A stretch of DNA of 64,000 nucleotides. Source: Bryobacterales bacterium (lineage in GTDB: Bacteria > Acidobacteriota > Terriglobia > Bryobacterales > Bryobacteraceae). Of the stretch, positions 26,861 to 35,157 are shown in pieces (the stretch's first letter is position 1; the number at the start of each line of letters is the position of its first letter). Made by a program: the position numbers and the translations under genes. Location of the stretch: the NCBI GenBank assembly GCA_026954325.1, contig JAIXKK010000102.1:1-64000 (forward strand). Reading direction: 5' to 3'. Under the pieces are notes generated by a model. It saw only the letters and a program-made list of their open reading frames with translations, did no database searches and was not told the DNA's origin.

Positions 26861-27960
26861 TGGTAATGTCCGGGAAGCCAGGACCGGCCGATTGCCGCGG
26901 CCAAACGCCCGGCCGAATCGAGCGCGGAGCGTTCCTCACGGCTCAACTCCAGTTGCCGCTTCAAACCCGCGAAATTGTCCTCGAGCGTCTCCTCTTCGAA
27001 CATCCCCGGCATGGCCGCGGTCATGAAGGGCCGCGAATAGACAAAACGCAGCGCCGCCTGGCACAGAGATTCATCCGGAAGCCTCTCCAGCGTCTTCGTC
27101 AACTCCGCCACCACGGAGGGCAACAGCGGCCGGTAAGTGGCGTGATAAAGCTGCACGAAATCGCGTTCCGGGTGTGTCCCGCCTTTGGCCTTCGGGTCCA
27201 GCTTCACAATAGATCCGGCGGCCAGCGGCTTGATGGCGATAAGCCCCACGCCGCGCTTCGCGGCTTCGGGCAAAAACTCGCTGTAGTCGGCGCGAGCGTG
27301 AATGAAGTTGTAGGGGAACATGAAGTAGTCGATGCCCTCGAACTCCTTCAGGGCGCTCAGCATGATGCGCTCATCGTGCGTGGCGATGCCGATGGCGCGC
27401 ACTTTGCCCGCTTCCTTGGCCTTGCGCATCACATCCCAATCCGCCAGCGCCTTCCCGTCAACCGCTTTGCCCTCGCCCACGTAGATGCGGTACAAATCGA
27501 CGTGGCCGAACAGTCGCGCGGCGCGGTCGATGTTCTCGCCGGCGAACATCGGAAACTGCCGGCACAGCGAAACCAGCACGCGATTCCTGCGCCCGCCACG
27601 CACCAGGCGCGCCATGGGATCCCATTGTCCCTCGTTCTCGTACGTGTCCACCATGTTCACGCCGCGATCGAGCGCGGAGGCGATCAGCCTGTCGCGCCGC
27701 GCCTGCCCTTCCTCGACAAGAACGTTGCCGTTCTCCACCTTCTTCTTGTATCGGGGATCGGTGTGTGAGCCGAACGACAGCAGCGACACGTACAGGTCCG
27801 TGTGGCCAAGTTGCCGGTAAATCATGCCTCCGCGGCGAATTTCGCGCACGGGTGAAATAGCGGCGGTGGCGCCTGGAAGCACGCGGGCGGCCGCCAGTCC
27901 GGCGGCGCCTGCCAGGAAAGCACGACGGGATTGACGAGGGCACATAGCTCTGGCCGTCAT
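26833..27960 (-). CDS. Tat-exported aldo/keto reductase-like protein with atypical catalytic site
   Basis: The 375-aa protein has a Tat signal (QSRRAFLAGAAGLAAARVLPG) and an AKR TIM barrel: VNMVDTYENEG (Asp and Tyr positions kept), GKVRAIGIATHDE and the C-terminal AMPGMFEEETLEDN nucleotide-binding region. The usual catalytic Lys (in a VxLATK strand) reads VLVSLCRQF, and the usual His (in IDLYLLH) reads VDLYRIYVG, so two of four catalytic residues look replaced. Periplasmic location also argues against free NADPH use. It overlaps the tetraheme cytochrome gene by 28 bp, which hints at a redox partner. M6 is an alternative start. Confidence 0.8.
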   Translation of the reverse strand: MTARAMCPRQSRRAFLAGAAGLAAARVLPGATAAISPVREIRRGGMIYRQLGHTDLYVSLLSFGSHTDPRYKKKVENGNVLVEEGQARRDRLIASALDRGVNMVDTYENEGQWDPMARLVRGGRRNRVLVSLCRQFPMFAGENIDRAARLFGHVDLYRIYVGEGKAVDGKALADWDVMRKAKEAGKVRAIGIATHDERIMLSALKEFEGIDYFMFPYNFIHARADYSEFLPEAAKRGVGLIAIKPLAAGSIVKLDPKAKGGTHPERDFVQLYHATYRPLLPSVVAELTKTLERLPDESLCQAALRFVYSRPFMTAAMPGMFEEETLEDNFAGLKRQLELSREERSALDSAGRLAAAIGRSWLPGHYQWLDQRWQG

Positions 27961-27973
27961 CTTATCATGTGCG

Positions 27974-29056
27974 TTACCTCACCACGACGTCGCGAACCTT
28001 GGTCCATCGCGACTTGCCCGCGGGACCTTCCACCTCGAGCGTCACGATATATTCCCCGGCCTTCGAGTAGCGATGCCGCGGGTGCTGATCCGTCGAGGTT
28101 TCCCCGTCCCCGAAATCCCAGTGCCACCGCGTGATCCTGCCCTCGGAGCGGTCTTCAAAAAGCGCCAGCCGTCTGTTCATATCCACCACCTCGAAGCTCC
28201 AGCGCGCCTGGATCGCTTTGCGCCATTCCTGCTCCAGCGGCATCAGCCGGAACGCCACCAGGTCGCTCGCATTGCCGTACATCGTCGTCTTGTGCGAGAG
28301 ATTCCAGAAGCCTGTATAGTCCGGAGAGTTCTCGTCGTCGTAATCGAGCACGGCCCAGGACATGCCGATGATCTTGTTTTCCTCCAGCTTCGACTCCACT
28401 GCCCGCGCCGGGCCCGCATAGGGGGCGTAGTCAAAAGGAGTGATCCAGAACTCCAGCGTGAGCTTGCCCGCCTCCCCATGTTTGAAGTTGTAATCATAGG
28501 CCGCGTTCGCCCACGGCAACTCCTTGATCCAGGGCTGGCAGCCCCACACAAAGGCCCAATCCCGATCGGGCGCGGGAGTGAAGATGTGGTAGTTCTGCGC
28601 GTGTACGCCCTGGAACGTGAAGTATGCTTCGCCCTTGTCCATACCGGCATGGGGGTGCATGGCGCTGATCAGCGGCCCGCCGGAAAGGTCGCCATCCACC
28701 ACCAGTTCGAAGATGTCGTTGTGCCGGTCGGCCCGCCGGAAATCCCAATAGTTGTCGTAAGCTTCATAGAGGAAGTAGAGGCGGTTCAGCCCCTTCACCC
28801 ACCCCACCTTCACCGACACATCGAGATCTTTCGGATCGTAATGAAACCCAAGGCCGCGCACGGTCTCCTTCAGTTGATCCATACCGATGCCGTAAGAAGC
28901 CGGCACGATCGCCCAATCATCCTTCTTGCCGTCAATGCGCGGCATCCGGTCAGCGGGAAACTGAAAGACCTTGTATACCACGCCCGGCCGTTCCAGGGCG
29001 GCAGCCGGGATGCAAAGCATGCAAGAGAAAAAGAACCATCGGCGGAGAAGCGGCAT
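27974..29056 (-). CDS. Secreted protein with DOMON/CBM9-like domain and C-terminal PKD domain
   Basis: The 360-aa protein has a signal peptide (to about residue 20). An N-terminal region opens with PRIDGKKDDWAIVP, as in CBM9-like/DOMON domains, and has YFLYEAYDNYWDF and DIFELVVDGDLSGG motifs. A PKD fold follows at about 285-360 (HWDFGDGETSTDQHPRHRY, then GEYIVTLEV). Such proteins bind carbohydrate, or heme in DOMON relatives, at the cell surface. It lies 13 bp upstream of the aldo-keto reductase-like gene on the same strand and is probably the first gene of that four-gene unit. Confidence 0.78.
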   Translation of the reverse strand: MPLLRRWFFFSCMLCIPAAALERPGVVYKVFQFPADRMPRIDGKKDDWAIVPASYGIGMDQLKETVRGLGFHYDPKDLDVSVKVGWVKGLNRLYFLYEAYDNYWDFRRADRHNDIFELVVDGDLSGGPLISAMHPHAGMDKGEAYFTFQGVHAQNYHIFTPAPDRDWAFVWGCQPWIKELPWANAAYDYNFKHGEAGKLTLEFWITPFDYAPYAGPARAVESKLEENKIIGMSWAVLDYDDENSPDYTGFWNLSHKTTMYGNASDLVAFRLMPLEQEWRKAIQARWSFEVVDMNRRLALFEDRSEGRITRWHWDFGDGETSTDQHPRHRYSKAGEYIVTLEVEGPAGKSRWTKVRDVVVR

Positions 29057-29080
29057 GGCGACTCAGTGTAACGTATTAGT

Positions 29081-29890
29081 GTGCCCCCCGCGCCAGGATT
29101 CATCGACGCCCACATTCATGTCTGGCCCGAACAAGGCGGCCGGATCACGCCATCCCGCTACACTGCCGAAGATCACTTCGCCCACTCGCGCCCGGCCGGA
29201 GTGACGCGCACTGTCTTGATCCAGCCCGGAATGTTCCGTACCGATAACAGTTATATGCTGGACGCTGTGCGTACGCACCCCGGAGTGTTTTCCGCCGTTG
29301 CCGTTGTGGATGCCGACTCCCCCGCACTGAACGCCGCCGTGGGACAACTTCGTTCGCAAGGCGTTCGCGGCTTTCGCATCACGGCCCGCCCGGAGAAGCC
29401 CTGGACAGAGTGGGAAGGCATGCAGCGGCTCTGGAGCGCGGCTGCCGGGAACCGGATGGCTGTCTGTCCGCTGATCGATCCAGCGGCTTTCCCCTGGGTG
29501 GCCGCGCTGTGCGAAAAACATCCCCGCGCCACCGTCGTCATCGATCACCTCGGCCGCATCGGCGCCGCCGGCCCCATTGAGGACGCCGGCATCCGCTCAC
29601 TTTGCGGATTGGCGCGCTTCCCGCGAGTTCACGTCAAGGTCTCAGCCTTTTACGCCCTCGGCCGGAAAACAGCGCCCTACACAGACCTGGTCCCGATGAT
29701 CCGGCAGATCTTCGAAACCTATGGCCCGCGCCGCCTGATGTGGGGCAGCGATTCGCCCTATCAGGTGCAGCCGCCCCATGACTACGCATCCTCGGTGAAC
29801 CTCGTGCGCGAACATCTGCCCTTCACCAACCGTGAAGACCGCGAGTGGCTGCTGACCAGGACGGCGGAACGGGTGTTCTTTTCCTCCTGA
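29081..29890 (+). CDS. Amidohydrolase 2-family TIM-barrel hydrolase
   Basis: The 269-aa protein has GFIDAHIHVWP (HxH), VVIDHLGR, and MWGSDSPY with the conserved metal Asp near the C-terminus. All expected motifs are present, unlike in the relative at 17056-17895. Family members include lactonases (e.g. of fucono-, galactono- or rhamnono-lactone) and related carboxylases. Start GTG 29081 is 24 bp from the divergent PKD-protein start, and no Shine-Dalgarno sequence is visible. The ribulokinase gene 0.6 kb away could point to sugar metabolism, but is on the other strand. Confidence 0.82.
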   Translation: MPPAPGFIDAHIHVWPEQGGRITPSRYTAEDHFAHSRPAGVTRTVLIQPGMFRTDNSYMLDAVRTHPGVFSAVAVVDADSPALNAAVGQLRSQGVRGFRITARPEKPWTEWEGMQRLWSAAAGNRMAVCPLIDPAAFPWVAALCEKHPRATVVIDHLGRIGAAGPIEDAGIRSLCGLARFPRVHVKVSAFYALGRKTAPYTDLVPMIRQIFETYGPRRLMWGSDSPYQVQPPHDYASSVNLVREHLPFTNREDREWLLTRTAERVFFSS

Positions 29891-29964
29891 GCCGGCCCCG
29901 CCTCGCTTTCCACTCGAATATCAGAAGAAAGCCGGGACTGATCGATCATAGACTGAAAAGAATC

Positions 29965-30453
29965 ATGGCGCACATCCGCATTTCCGAAGCAACGGCAAAG
30001 GACCTCTCTGTTATCCTCGACATGATCCTCGGACTGGCGGAGTATGAAAGGCTCACCCACGTTGTTACGGCCACCGAAGACAGTTTGCGCCGGACTCTGT
30101 TCGGATCGAAGCCCGCGGCCGAGGTGCTGCTCGCCTATTGGGAGGATGAGCCGGCCGGCTTCGCGCTCCACTTCCCGAATTATTCTTCGTTCCTCGCACA
30201 ATCTGGAATCTTCCTCGAAGATCTGTTCGTCAAACCCCATTTGCGCGGTAAAGGGATCGGCCTGGCTCTCCTGGCCCGGTTGGCCGCGATCGCGAAAGAA
30301 CGCGGTTGCGGCCAAATGGAATGGGAAGTGCTCGATTGGAATGAACCCTCCATCCGGTTCTACAAGAGTCTGGGCGCGGAGCCAATGGACGAATGGACAA
30401 AATACCGGTTGGATGGAGAGGCCCTGAATCGGTTAGCTGGGAAAGACCGCTAG
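29965..30453 (+). CDS. GNAT-family N-acetyltransferase (diamine acetyltransferase-like)
   Basis: The 162-aa GNAT protein has the acetyl-CoA-binding motif A (FLEDLFVKPHLRGKGIGLAL, with RGKGIG) and motif B WEVLDWNEPSIRFYKSLGA, followed by a WTKYRL segment. The pattern is close to spermidine/spermine and thialysine acetyltransferases. The start is ATG 29965, since upstream open sequence overlaps the amidohydrolase gene and is not protein-like. The substrate is inferred only from family resemblance. It converges with the ribulokinase gene 15 bp downstream. Confidence 0.88.
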   Translation: MAHIRISEATAKDLSVILDMILGLAEYERLTHVVTATEDSLRRTLFGSKPAAEVLLAYWEDEPAGFALHFPNYSSFLAQSGIFLEDLFVKPHLRGKGIGLALLARLAAIAKERGCGQMEWEVLDWNEPSIRFYKSLGAEPMDEWTKYRLDGEALNRLAGKDR

Positions 30454-30468
30454 CCGGGCCGTGGCTTT

Positions 30469-32046
30469 TTACCCGTTTCGGCGGCCGGCGATTCGCCGCA
30501 ACTCCGGCAATACCTCACCGATTGCCACGGGTCCGGCGCCTGCCCGGCCCATGCCGAAGTACAGCTTCTTGTAGAGCCCGTACAGCCGCTCGTACGCCGC
30601 GCCCTCCACCGGGTCCGGCTCAATCACGCGATAGTTCGGGCAAAGCCGGTCCTGCGCCGCCTCCACCGTGGGAAACGTGCCCGCCGCCAGAAACGCGAAG
30701 ATCGCCGAACCGAGGCTCGTTACGTCCGACGCAGGCGCCAGCACCGGCTTGCCGAACACATTCGCATAGACCCGGTTCAATACTTCATTCTTCTGCGGCA
30801 CGCCGCCGCCGTTGATCACACGGCGAATCGGCGTGCCGTGCTCCGCCATGCGCTCCAGAATAATCCGCGTGTGGAAGGCCGTTCCTTCAATCGCCGCGAA
30901 CAGTTCATCCGCCGCCGTATGAACCAGGTTCCATCCCAGGGTCACACCCCCCAGTTCCGGATTCACCAGCACCGTGCGGTCGCCGTTGTCCCAGGTGAGG
31001 CGCAACAATCCCGTCTGGCCCGCGCGGTGCGCCGCCGCCGCTTTCGTCAGTTCCGCGGGTGAGCTTCCCGCCCGGCGGGCAATGGCGTCGAAGATATCGC
31101 CACATGCCGAAAGCCCCGCCTCGATGCCCACAAACCCGGGATGCACCGACCCCGGAACCACGCCGCAAACTCCGGGAATCAGCTCCGGCTTCCGCGAGAT
31201 CGCCATCATGCAGGTGGAAGTGCCCACCACGTTGACCACGTCGCCCTCCCGAACCCCGGCGCCCACCGCATCCCAGTGCGCGTCAAAGGCGCCTACGGGA
31301 ATCGGAATCCCTGGGCGCAACCCCAAACGTCCGGCCCATTCCTCCGACAACCGTCCGGCGATCTGATCGGAAGTGGCGTACCGGCCGCCGATCTTCGCGC
31401 GCACGCCCTCGAGCAACGGATCCACCTTGGTGAGAAAGTCCTCCGGCGGCATGCCGCCCAGCGCCTCGTTCCACATCCACTTGTGGCCCATGGCGCAAAT
31501 GCTGCGAGGCACGGCGGCCGCGTCGCGAACGCCGCACAACACCGCGGCCACCATGTCGCAGTGCTCGAGCGCCGTCACCATCCCTTCGCGCTTGTCCGGA
31601 TTGTGGCGCAGCCAGTGGAGCAGCTTTGCCCATCCCCACTCGCTCGAATACACCCCGCCGCACCATTTGATGGCTTCCAGACCCTCGCGGTGCGCCGTTT
31701 CCGTAATCCGCGCCGCCTCTTCCTTGGCGCGATGATCGCACCAGAGGTAGTAATCATCGAGCGGCTCCAACCCTTCGCCTACCGGCACTACCGAGGAGCC
31801 TGTCGTGTCGAGCGCGATTGCGTCGAGCGAGGTTCCCTCCACGCCGGCCGCCTTTACCGCCTTCTTCATGGCCTCTTCGAGCGCCGCCATGTGGTCGGCA
31901 TGGCGCTGCGTCGCATGGTCGGGATCTTCCTTCCTCCGCACCAGCGGATAATCCGCCGTAGCCGATCCGATTCTCCCCTTCTCGCTGTCGAACACCGACA
32001 CCCGGACACTCAGCGTCCCGAAATCCACACCCGCAACTCGAGCCAT
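30469..32046 (-). CDS. araB: Ribulokinase (FGGY family)
   Basis: The 525-aa sugar kinase of the AraB type phosphorylates L-ribulose in arabinose catabolism. It has the N-terminal GVDFGTLSVR phosphate-binding motif, ALDTTGSSVVPV, GAFDAHWDAVGAG, VVGTSTCMM, and the FGGY C-terminal signature region FHTRIILERMAEHGTPIRRVINGGG. Length is typical for AraB. No araA or araD gene is adjacent; the upstream side holds gene debris. This may be a remnant of a sugar locus or a stand-alone kinase gene. A broader pentulokinase specificity is possible. Confidence 0.88.
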   Translation of the reverse strand: MARVAGVDFGTLSVRVSVFDSEKGRIGSATADYPLVRRKEDPDHATQRHADHMAALEEAMKKAVKAAGVEGTSLDAIALDTTGSSVVPVGEGLEPLDDYYLWCDHRAKEEAARITETAHREGLEAIKWCGGVYSSEWGWAKLLHWLRHNPDKREGMVTALEHCDMVAAVLCGVRDAAAVPRSICAMGHKWMWNEALGGMPPEDFLTKVDPLLEGVRAKIGGRYATSDQIAGRLSEEWAGRLGLRPGIPIPVGAFDAHWDAVGAGVREGDVVNVVGTSTCMMAISRKPELIPGVCGVVPGSVHPGFVGIEAGLSACGDIFDAIARRAGSSPAELTKAAAAHRAGQTGLLRLTWDNGDRTVLVNPELGGVTLGWNLVHTAADELFAAIEGTAFHTRIILERMAEHGTPIRRVINGGGVPQKNEVLNRVYANVFGKPVLAPASDVTSLGSAIFAFLAAGTFPTVEAAQDRLCPNYRVIEPDPVEGAAYERLYGLYKKLYFGMGRAGAGPVAIGEVLPELRRIAGRRNG

Positions 32047-32099
32047 GGCGCCTCCGAAAGTGAAATTTAGCTAACTGGATCCCTTTCCCGCAGTCTAAC

Positions 32100-32220
32100 G
32101 TGTGGATACGGGAAACGGAAGCGGCAGCCATGGCCCGGGCTAGCGCCGGGGACGGAGAAGCTTTTCGCCTGCTCGTGGAAAGCCATAGCCGCTGCGTGTT
32201 CCGCCTTGCCTGCTTACCGG
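32100..32220 (+). pseudogene. Sigma-70 family (ECF) sigma factor remnant
   Basis: The reading frame from GTG 32100 matches the start of an ECF sigma factor region 2, with ARASAGDGEAFRLLVESHSR followed by VFRLA. It then loses similarity where the core-binding helix should continue. Regions 2.3 to 4 are absent. A following out-of-frame SEVWRRIERRLPRL piece (about 32250-32290) may be the end of another regulator. Interpreted as a 5' fragment fused to unrelated debris. Confidence 0.6.
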
Positions 32221-32304
32221 CAATGAACATCCGGACCGAAGTTCGGAGTACGGCAGCGAAGTATGGCGGCGCATCGAGCGCCGCCTGCCGCGCCTCATCC
32301 GCAT

Positions 32305-32553
32305 TCGAAAGGCTTCACCCTCCTCTTCGCCAACCCGGCCGGCACACAGCGCGAAAACATGACCGTCCGCCTCGGCCGCGACAACGGTAGAACCTGGACC
32401 GCGAGCAAAGTGATCCACGCCGGTCCCGCTGCCTACTCCAACCTCTTCGACCTCGGCCGCGGCAAAGCCGGTCTCCTCTACGAACACGGCCGGAGGGACC
32501 GCGGCGAGCGCATCGCTTTGGAAATAGTGACTCGCAAGGCCTTACGCCGGTGA
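32305..32553 (+). pseudogene. Sialidase (BNR repeat) C-terminal remnant
   Basis: The frame contains LLFANPAGTQRENMTVRL, an SRDNG-like Asp-box segment (GRDNGRTWTASKVIHAG) and YSNLFDLGRGKAGLLYEHG, the last blade of bacterial exo-sialidases, then stops at 32553. No upstream sialidase sequence precedes it. It is a 3' gene fragment adjoining the sigma-factor fragment, so this 0.5-kb interval looks like a deletion scar. Confidence 0.7.
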
Positions 32554-32613
32554 TGGGCTTTGCTTCCCGAATTACGCATTACTAGGTGTGACCGGCGAAC
32601 GAGGAGGAATCAC

Positions 32614-33621
32614 ATGGGACTCATCGCAAAAGCCGCTGATGGTACGTGCCGCGCGTCTTTCAAGGCAGCGGCTCCCGGTTCCGCTTCCGCCAAAGCCTAC
32701 CTGGATCTGAACATCAACCACTCCGTAGGCAAACGCGGGGTCAACAACGCACGGGACGTACTTGCCGTCCAGCAAGCCCTCAACCGTATCGGCCCCGAAC
32801 TCGCCGGCCCCGCCACAATACTCAAGGAGGACGGCATCGTTGGCCCCAAAACCCAGCGCGCCATTGACGACTTCCAGCGACGCCACTTCGGCTCCGGCAA
32901 GGCTGACGGGACCATCGACGTCAACAACCGCACCCAGGCCAAAATCAGTTCCCTGCAACCCCCCAAACTCGCGCGCATGAGCAGCATGGTGACCTTCCTC
33001 GACACCGCCCGGCGATGCATTCGCGCCGCCGAGGCCAAGGTCATCCTCGCCATGGCGGAAGCCAACGGCGCCCCCGCCACTACCTCCGCACTCGCCATGG
33101 TGGACAAGCACTTCGCCGTGTCCAAGTCCTCTAACCGCAACCTCGCAATGTCGTTTATCCTTTCCGTCTTCCGGGATATGGGCGGCATCTTCGCCCGCAC
33201 CGGCATGTCCGGCGCTACCGGCTGGTCCATGTATTTTGAGGCAGAGCCCTTCACCAACACCGACCTCTTCGCCTTCACCTGGTTCAACGGCTACATGGAG
33301 ATGGGCGTCTACGGCAACGTCTCCGATACCGGCGGCATTGACCAGCCCTGGTTCCGTCACGATACGGTCTACCTCAGCGCCGTCCTCGACAAATGCAGCG
33401 ACGACGATCGCGTCCAGACCATCGTCCATGAGCTCGCCCACTTCGTCGGACCCTCCTCCGGCAACTCCGAGCGCGTCACCGACAACGCCTACGGCGATGC
33501 CGATAACCCGAAGATGATCGCCCTCGACACTGCAAAGCGCATCCACAACGCCGAATGCTACGGCAATTTCGCCTTCGACACGGTGTTCGGCCGCTCGCCC
33601 GCGCACGCCAAACATTCCTGA
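32614..33621 (+). CDS. Peptidoglycan-binding domain plus M35-like (aspzincin) metalloprotease
   Basis: The 335-aa protein has no clear signal peptide. Residues about 40-95 form a PG_binding_1 fold (DVLAVQQALNRIG, DGIVGPKTQRAIDDFQRRH). The C-terminal domain has the zinc motif HELAH at 272-276. It is followed by VTDNAYG, whose Asp290 fits the third ligand of the aspzincin group (deuterolysin, Lys-specific M35 proteases), and by a RIHNAECYGNFA closing helix. GAGGAGG lies before ATG 32614. Such domain pairs occur in secreted toxins and cell-wall proteases. The absence of a signal suggests export by a dedicated system or a chaperoned effector role, which is inference. Confidence 0.8.
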   Translation: MGLIAKAADGTCRASFKAAAPGSASAKAYLDLNINHSVGKRGVNNARDVLAVQQALNRIGPELAGPATILKEDGIVGPKTQRAIDDFQRRHFGSGKADGTIDVNNRTQAKISSLQPPKLARMSSMVTFLDTARRCIRAAEAKVILAMAEANGAPATTSALAMVDKHFAVSKSSNRNLAMSFILSVFRDMGGIFARTGMSGATGWSMYFEAEPFTNTDLFAFTWFNGYMEMGVYGNVSDTGGIDQPWFRHDTVYLSAVLDKCSDDDRVQTIVHELAHFVGPSSGNSERVTDNAYGDADNPKMIALDTAKRIHNAECYGNFAFDTVFGRSPAHAKHS

Positions 33622-33901
33622 TCACGAGGGCCCGGCGTTGGCTTACACCACAAGGCAAGCCGCGCGGGCGAATCGTCGTCGGCGCAGCGGGAAGCCGATG
33701 AATGCCTCGGACAAAGACTCCAATGCGCGCAAGGCGGTCATCGGCGCGCTCCGCGCCCGAGGACGGCGCCATAGTCCTCGGGAGCGGAGCCCGCGCCGAA
33801 ACGGACCCCGGGCTCAAGCGGGTCATCGTCGGGACGCTGAGCCGCATGAAGTCGAAGGGAAGCCTCGGTTTACCTGGTGGAACTCCTGAACAAGTAGCCG
33901 G
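33622..33901 (+). other. Intergenic stretch, possibly degenerate coding DNA
   Basis: Several short overlapping frames are open here, but none has a good ribosome site or a recognisable domain. Arg/Ser-rich translations suggest random GC-rich frames or a decayed gene. Nothing can be named. Confidence 0.4.
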
Positions 33902-34342
33902 TCAGGAGATGATCTCGAAGATCACCTCCACCTCTACCGCCACGCCTGTCGGCAGCGAGGCAAACCCTAACGCCGACCGCGCGTGATAGCCATTCCCGGT
34001 CTTGCCGAATACTTCATGCAGCAAATCCGATGCCCCGTTGATAACCAGGTGCTGCTCGATGAAGTCCGGAGCCGAGTTCACGCATCCCAATACCTTGATC
34101 ACCTTCAGGCCATCCAGTGTCCCGTGGGCGTTCCAAACCGAGTTGAGGATCTTCGCCGCGCAATCGCGCGCCGCCGCATATCCTTCTTCCGTCGTCAACC
34201 CCGCGCCGAGTTTGCCTTTCAGCGTGCTCACGTGCCCCGAACTGATGAGTTGATTGCCGGAGCGGATGCAGAGGTTCAAATAGCCGGGCGTCTGCTTCTC
34301 AAAGCTCAGCCCCAGTTGTACAGCCGTTTCTTGTGGAGTCAT
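33902..34342 (-). CDS. RidA/YjgF family protein
   Basis: The 146-aa protein has the RidA fold pattern: NQLISSGHVS, AARDCAAKILNSVWNAHGTLD, KVLGCVNSAPDF, and LPTGVAVEVEVIFEI at the end. The last motif usually carries an Arg (R105 in the deaminase RidA) before the final strand. Here the segment reads NGYHARSALGFASLPTGVAVEVE, with Arg retained. Family members hydrolyse reactive enamines/imines or have unknown roles. The length is slightly above the 130-aa norm, as in the YjgF-like subgroup with a longer N-terminus. Confidence 0.88.
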   Translation of the reverse strand: MTPQETAVQLGLSFEKQTPGYLNLCIRSGNQLISSGHVSTLKGKLGAGLTTEEGYAAARDCAAKILNSVWNAHGTLDGLKVIKVLGCVNSAPDFIEQHLVINGASDLLHEVFGKTGNGYHARSALGFASLPTGVAVEVEVIFEIIS

Positions 34343-34401
34343 GAAACCGATATTTCAAAATATTCGGTTCCCGCTCACGGCGCAAGTCTCACCCGCGGAA
34401 T

Positions 34402-34986
34402 CTAGCGTATGGCGTCCGATTCCAGAGCCTGAGCGCGCGGGAAAAGGATATCGTTCTCGAGATGGATGTGTATACGCAGATCGCTCTCCAACTCCTCCAG
34501 CCCTTTGTACAGCTCCTCATGGGCTTCCCGGTCTTCTCCGGGCAACGTGTATCCATTCGTCAGATGCCGCATCTGCTTAAGCGCATCGAACGTGGAATCG
34601 TGGTCGATCAGCATCGTCTGGATCGGGGTGCGAACCGTTCCGAACGGAGGCGGCGCCGCGGGTACGCCCTCCTCGACCGAATGCTCCATCCGCTCGATAA
34701 ACGGGAAAAGGATCATCTCCTCCTTGCGCATGTGGTCGTCCAACTCGTTCTTCATCCCGGTAAATACGTCGAGCAGCGGCACAAGCGTTCCTCTTACGTC
34801 AGCGCCAAGCTTCACAGTCATCAACTCCAGGCGATCCTCGATCGCCGGCATCTCTTCCCGAAGGTATTCGTGATGCTGCTCTACAATGTGCTCGATAAGT
34901 TCGCGCAAAGGCTTTCTGGACCAGTCAGTTGTGGGCAGCGACGCTGCGCCGGCTCTGTTCGCGTGCGGATTCGTGTCCGATGTCAT
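34402..34986 (-). CDS. Hemerythrin-like di-iron protein (RIC/ScdA/YtfE-like)
   Basis: The 194-aa four-helix hemerythrin-fold protein has iron-ligand His/Glu residues in HIVEQHHEYLREE, HMRKEEMILFPF, MLIDHDSTFDALK, and HIHLENDILFPRA. This pattern fits RIC proteins, which repair iron-sulfur clusters after nitrosative or oxidative stress. The N-terminal ScdA_N (DUF542) domain with its CPC-type motif is missing, as in the short members of the family. Transcription is toward the RidA gene. Confidence 0.85.
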   Translation of the reverse strand: MTSDTNPHANRAGAASLPTTDWSRKPLRELIEHIVEQHHEYLREEMPAIEDRLELMTVKLGADVRGTLVPLLDVFTGMKNELDDHMRKEEMILFPFIERMEHSVEEGVPAAPPPFGTVRTPIQTMLIDHDSTFDALKQMRHLTNGYTLPGEDREAHEELYKGLEELESDLRIHIHLENDILFPRAQALESDAIR

Positions 34987-35091
34987 GAGTTTCGTCTCTT
35001 AGGCGAGAATAAGGGCCTGCGCCGGATCGCACTATGACCAAAGTCACACCGCTGCGGCGGCGCGTCCGCCCATCCTGAAAAGCAGGCTCGC

Positions 35092-35127
35092 GAAGGAGGG
35101 GGGGCCTGCTACGGCCCCCCCTCCTTC
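35092..35127 (-). terminator. Strong hairpin terminator after the TonB receptor gene
   Basis: GAAGGAGGGGGGGCC (35092-35106) and its exact reverse complement (35113-35127) flank a 6-nt loop. The 15-bp GC-rich stem lies 31 bp past the receptor stop on its strand. A short T-run follows about 9 nt later in minus-strand reading. Confidence 0.75.
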
Positions 35128-35157
35128 CTTGTGCTTCTCACGGCTATGGAACAAGGC

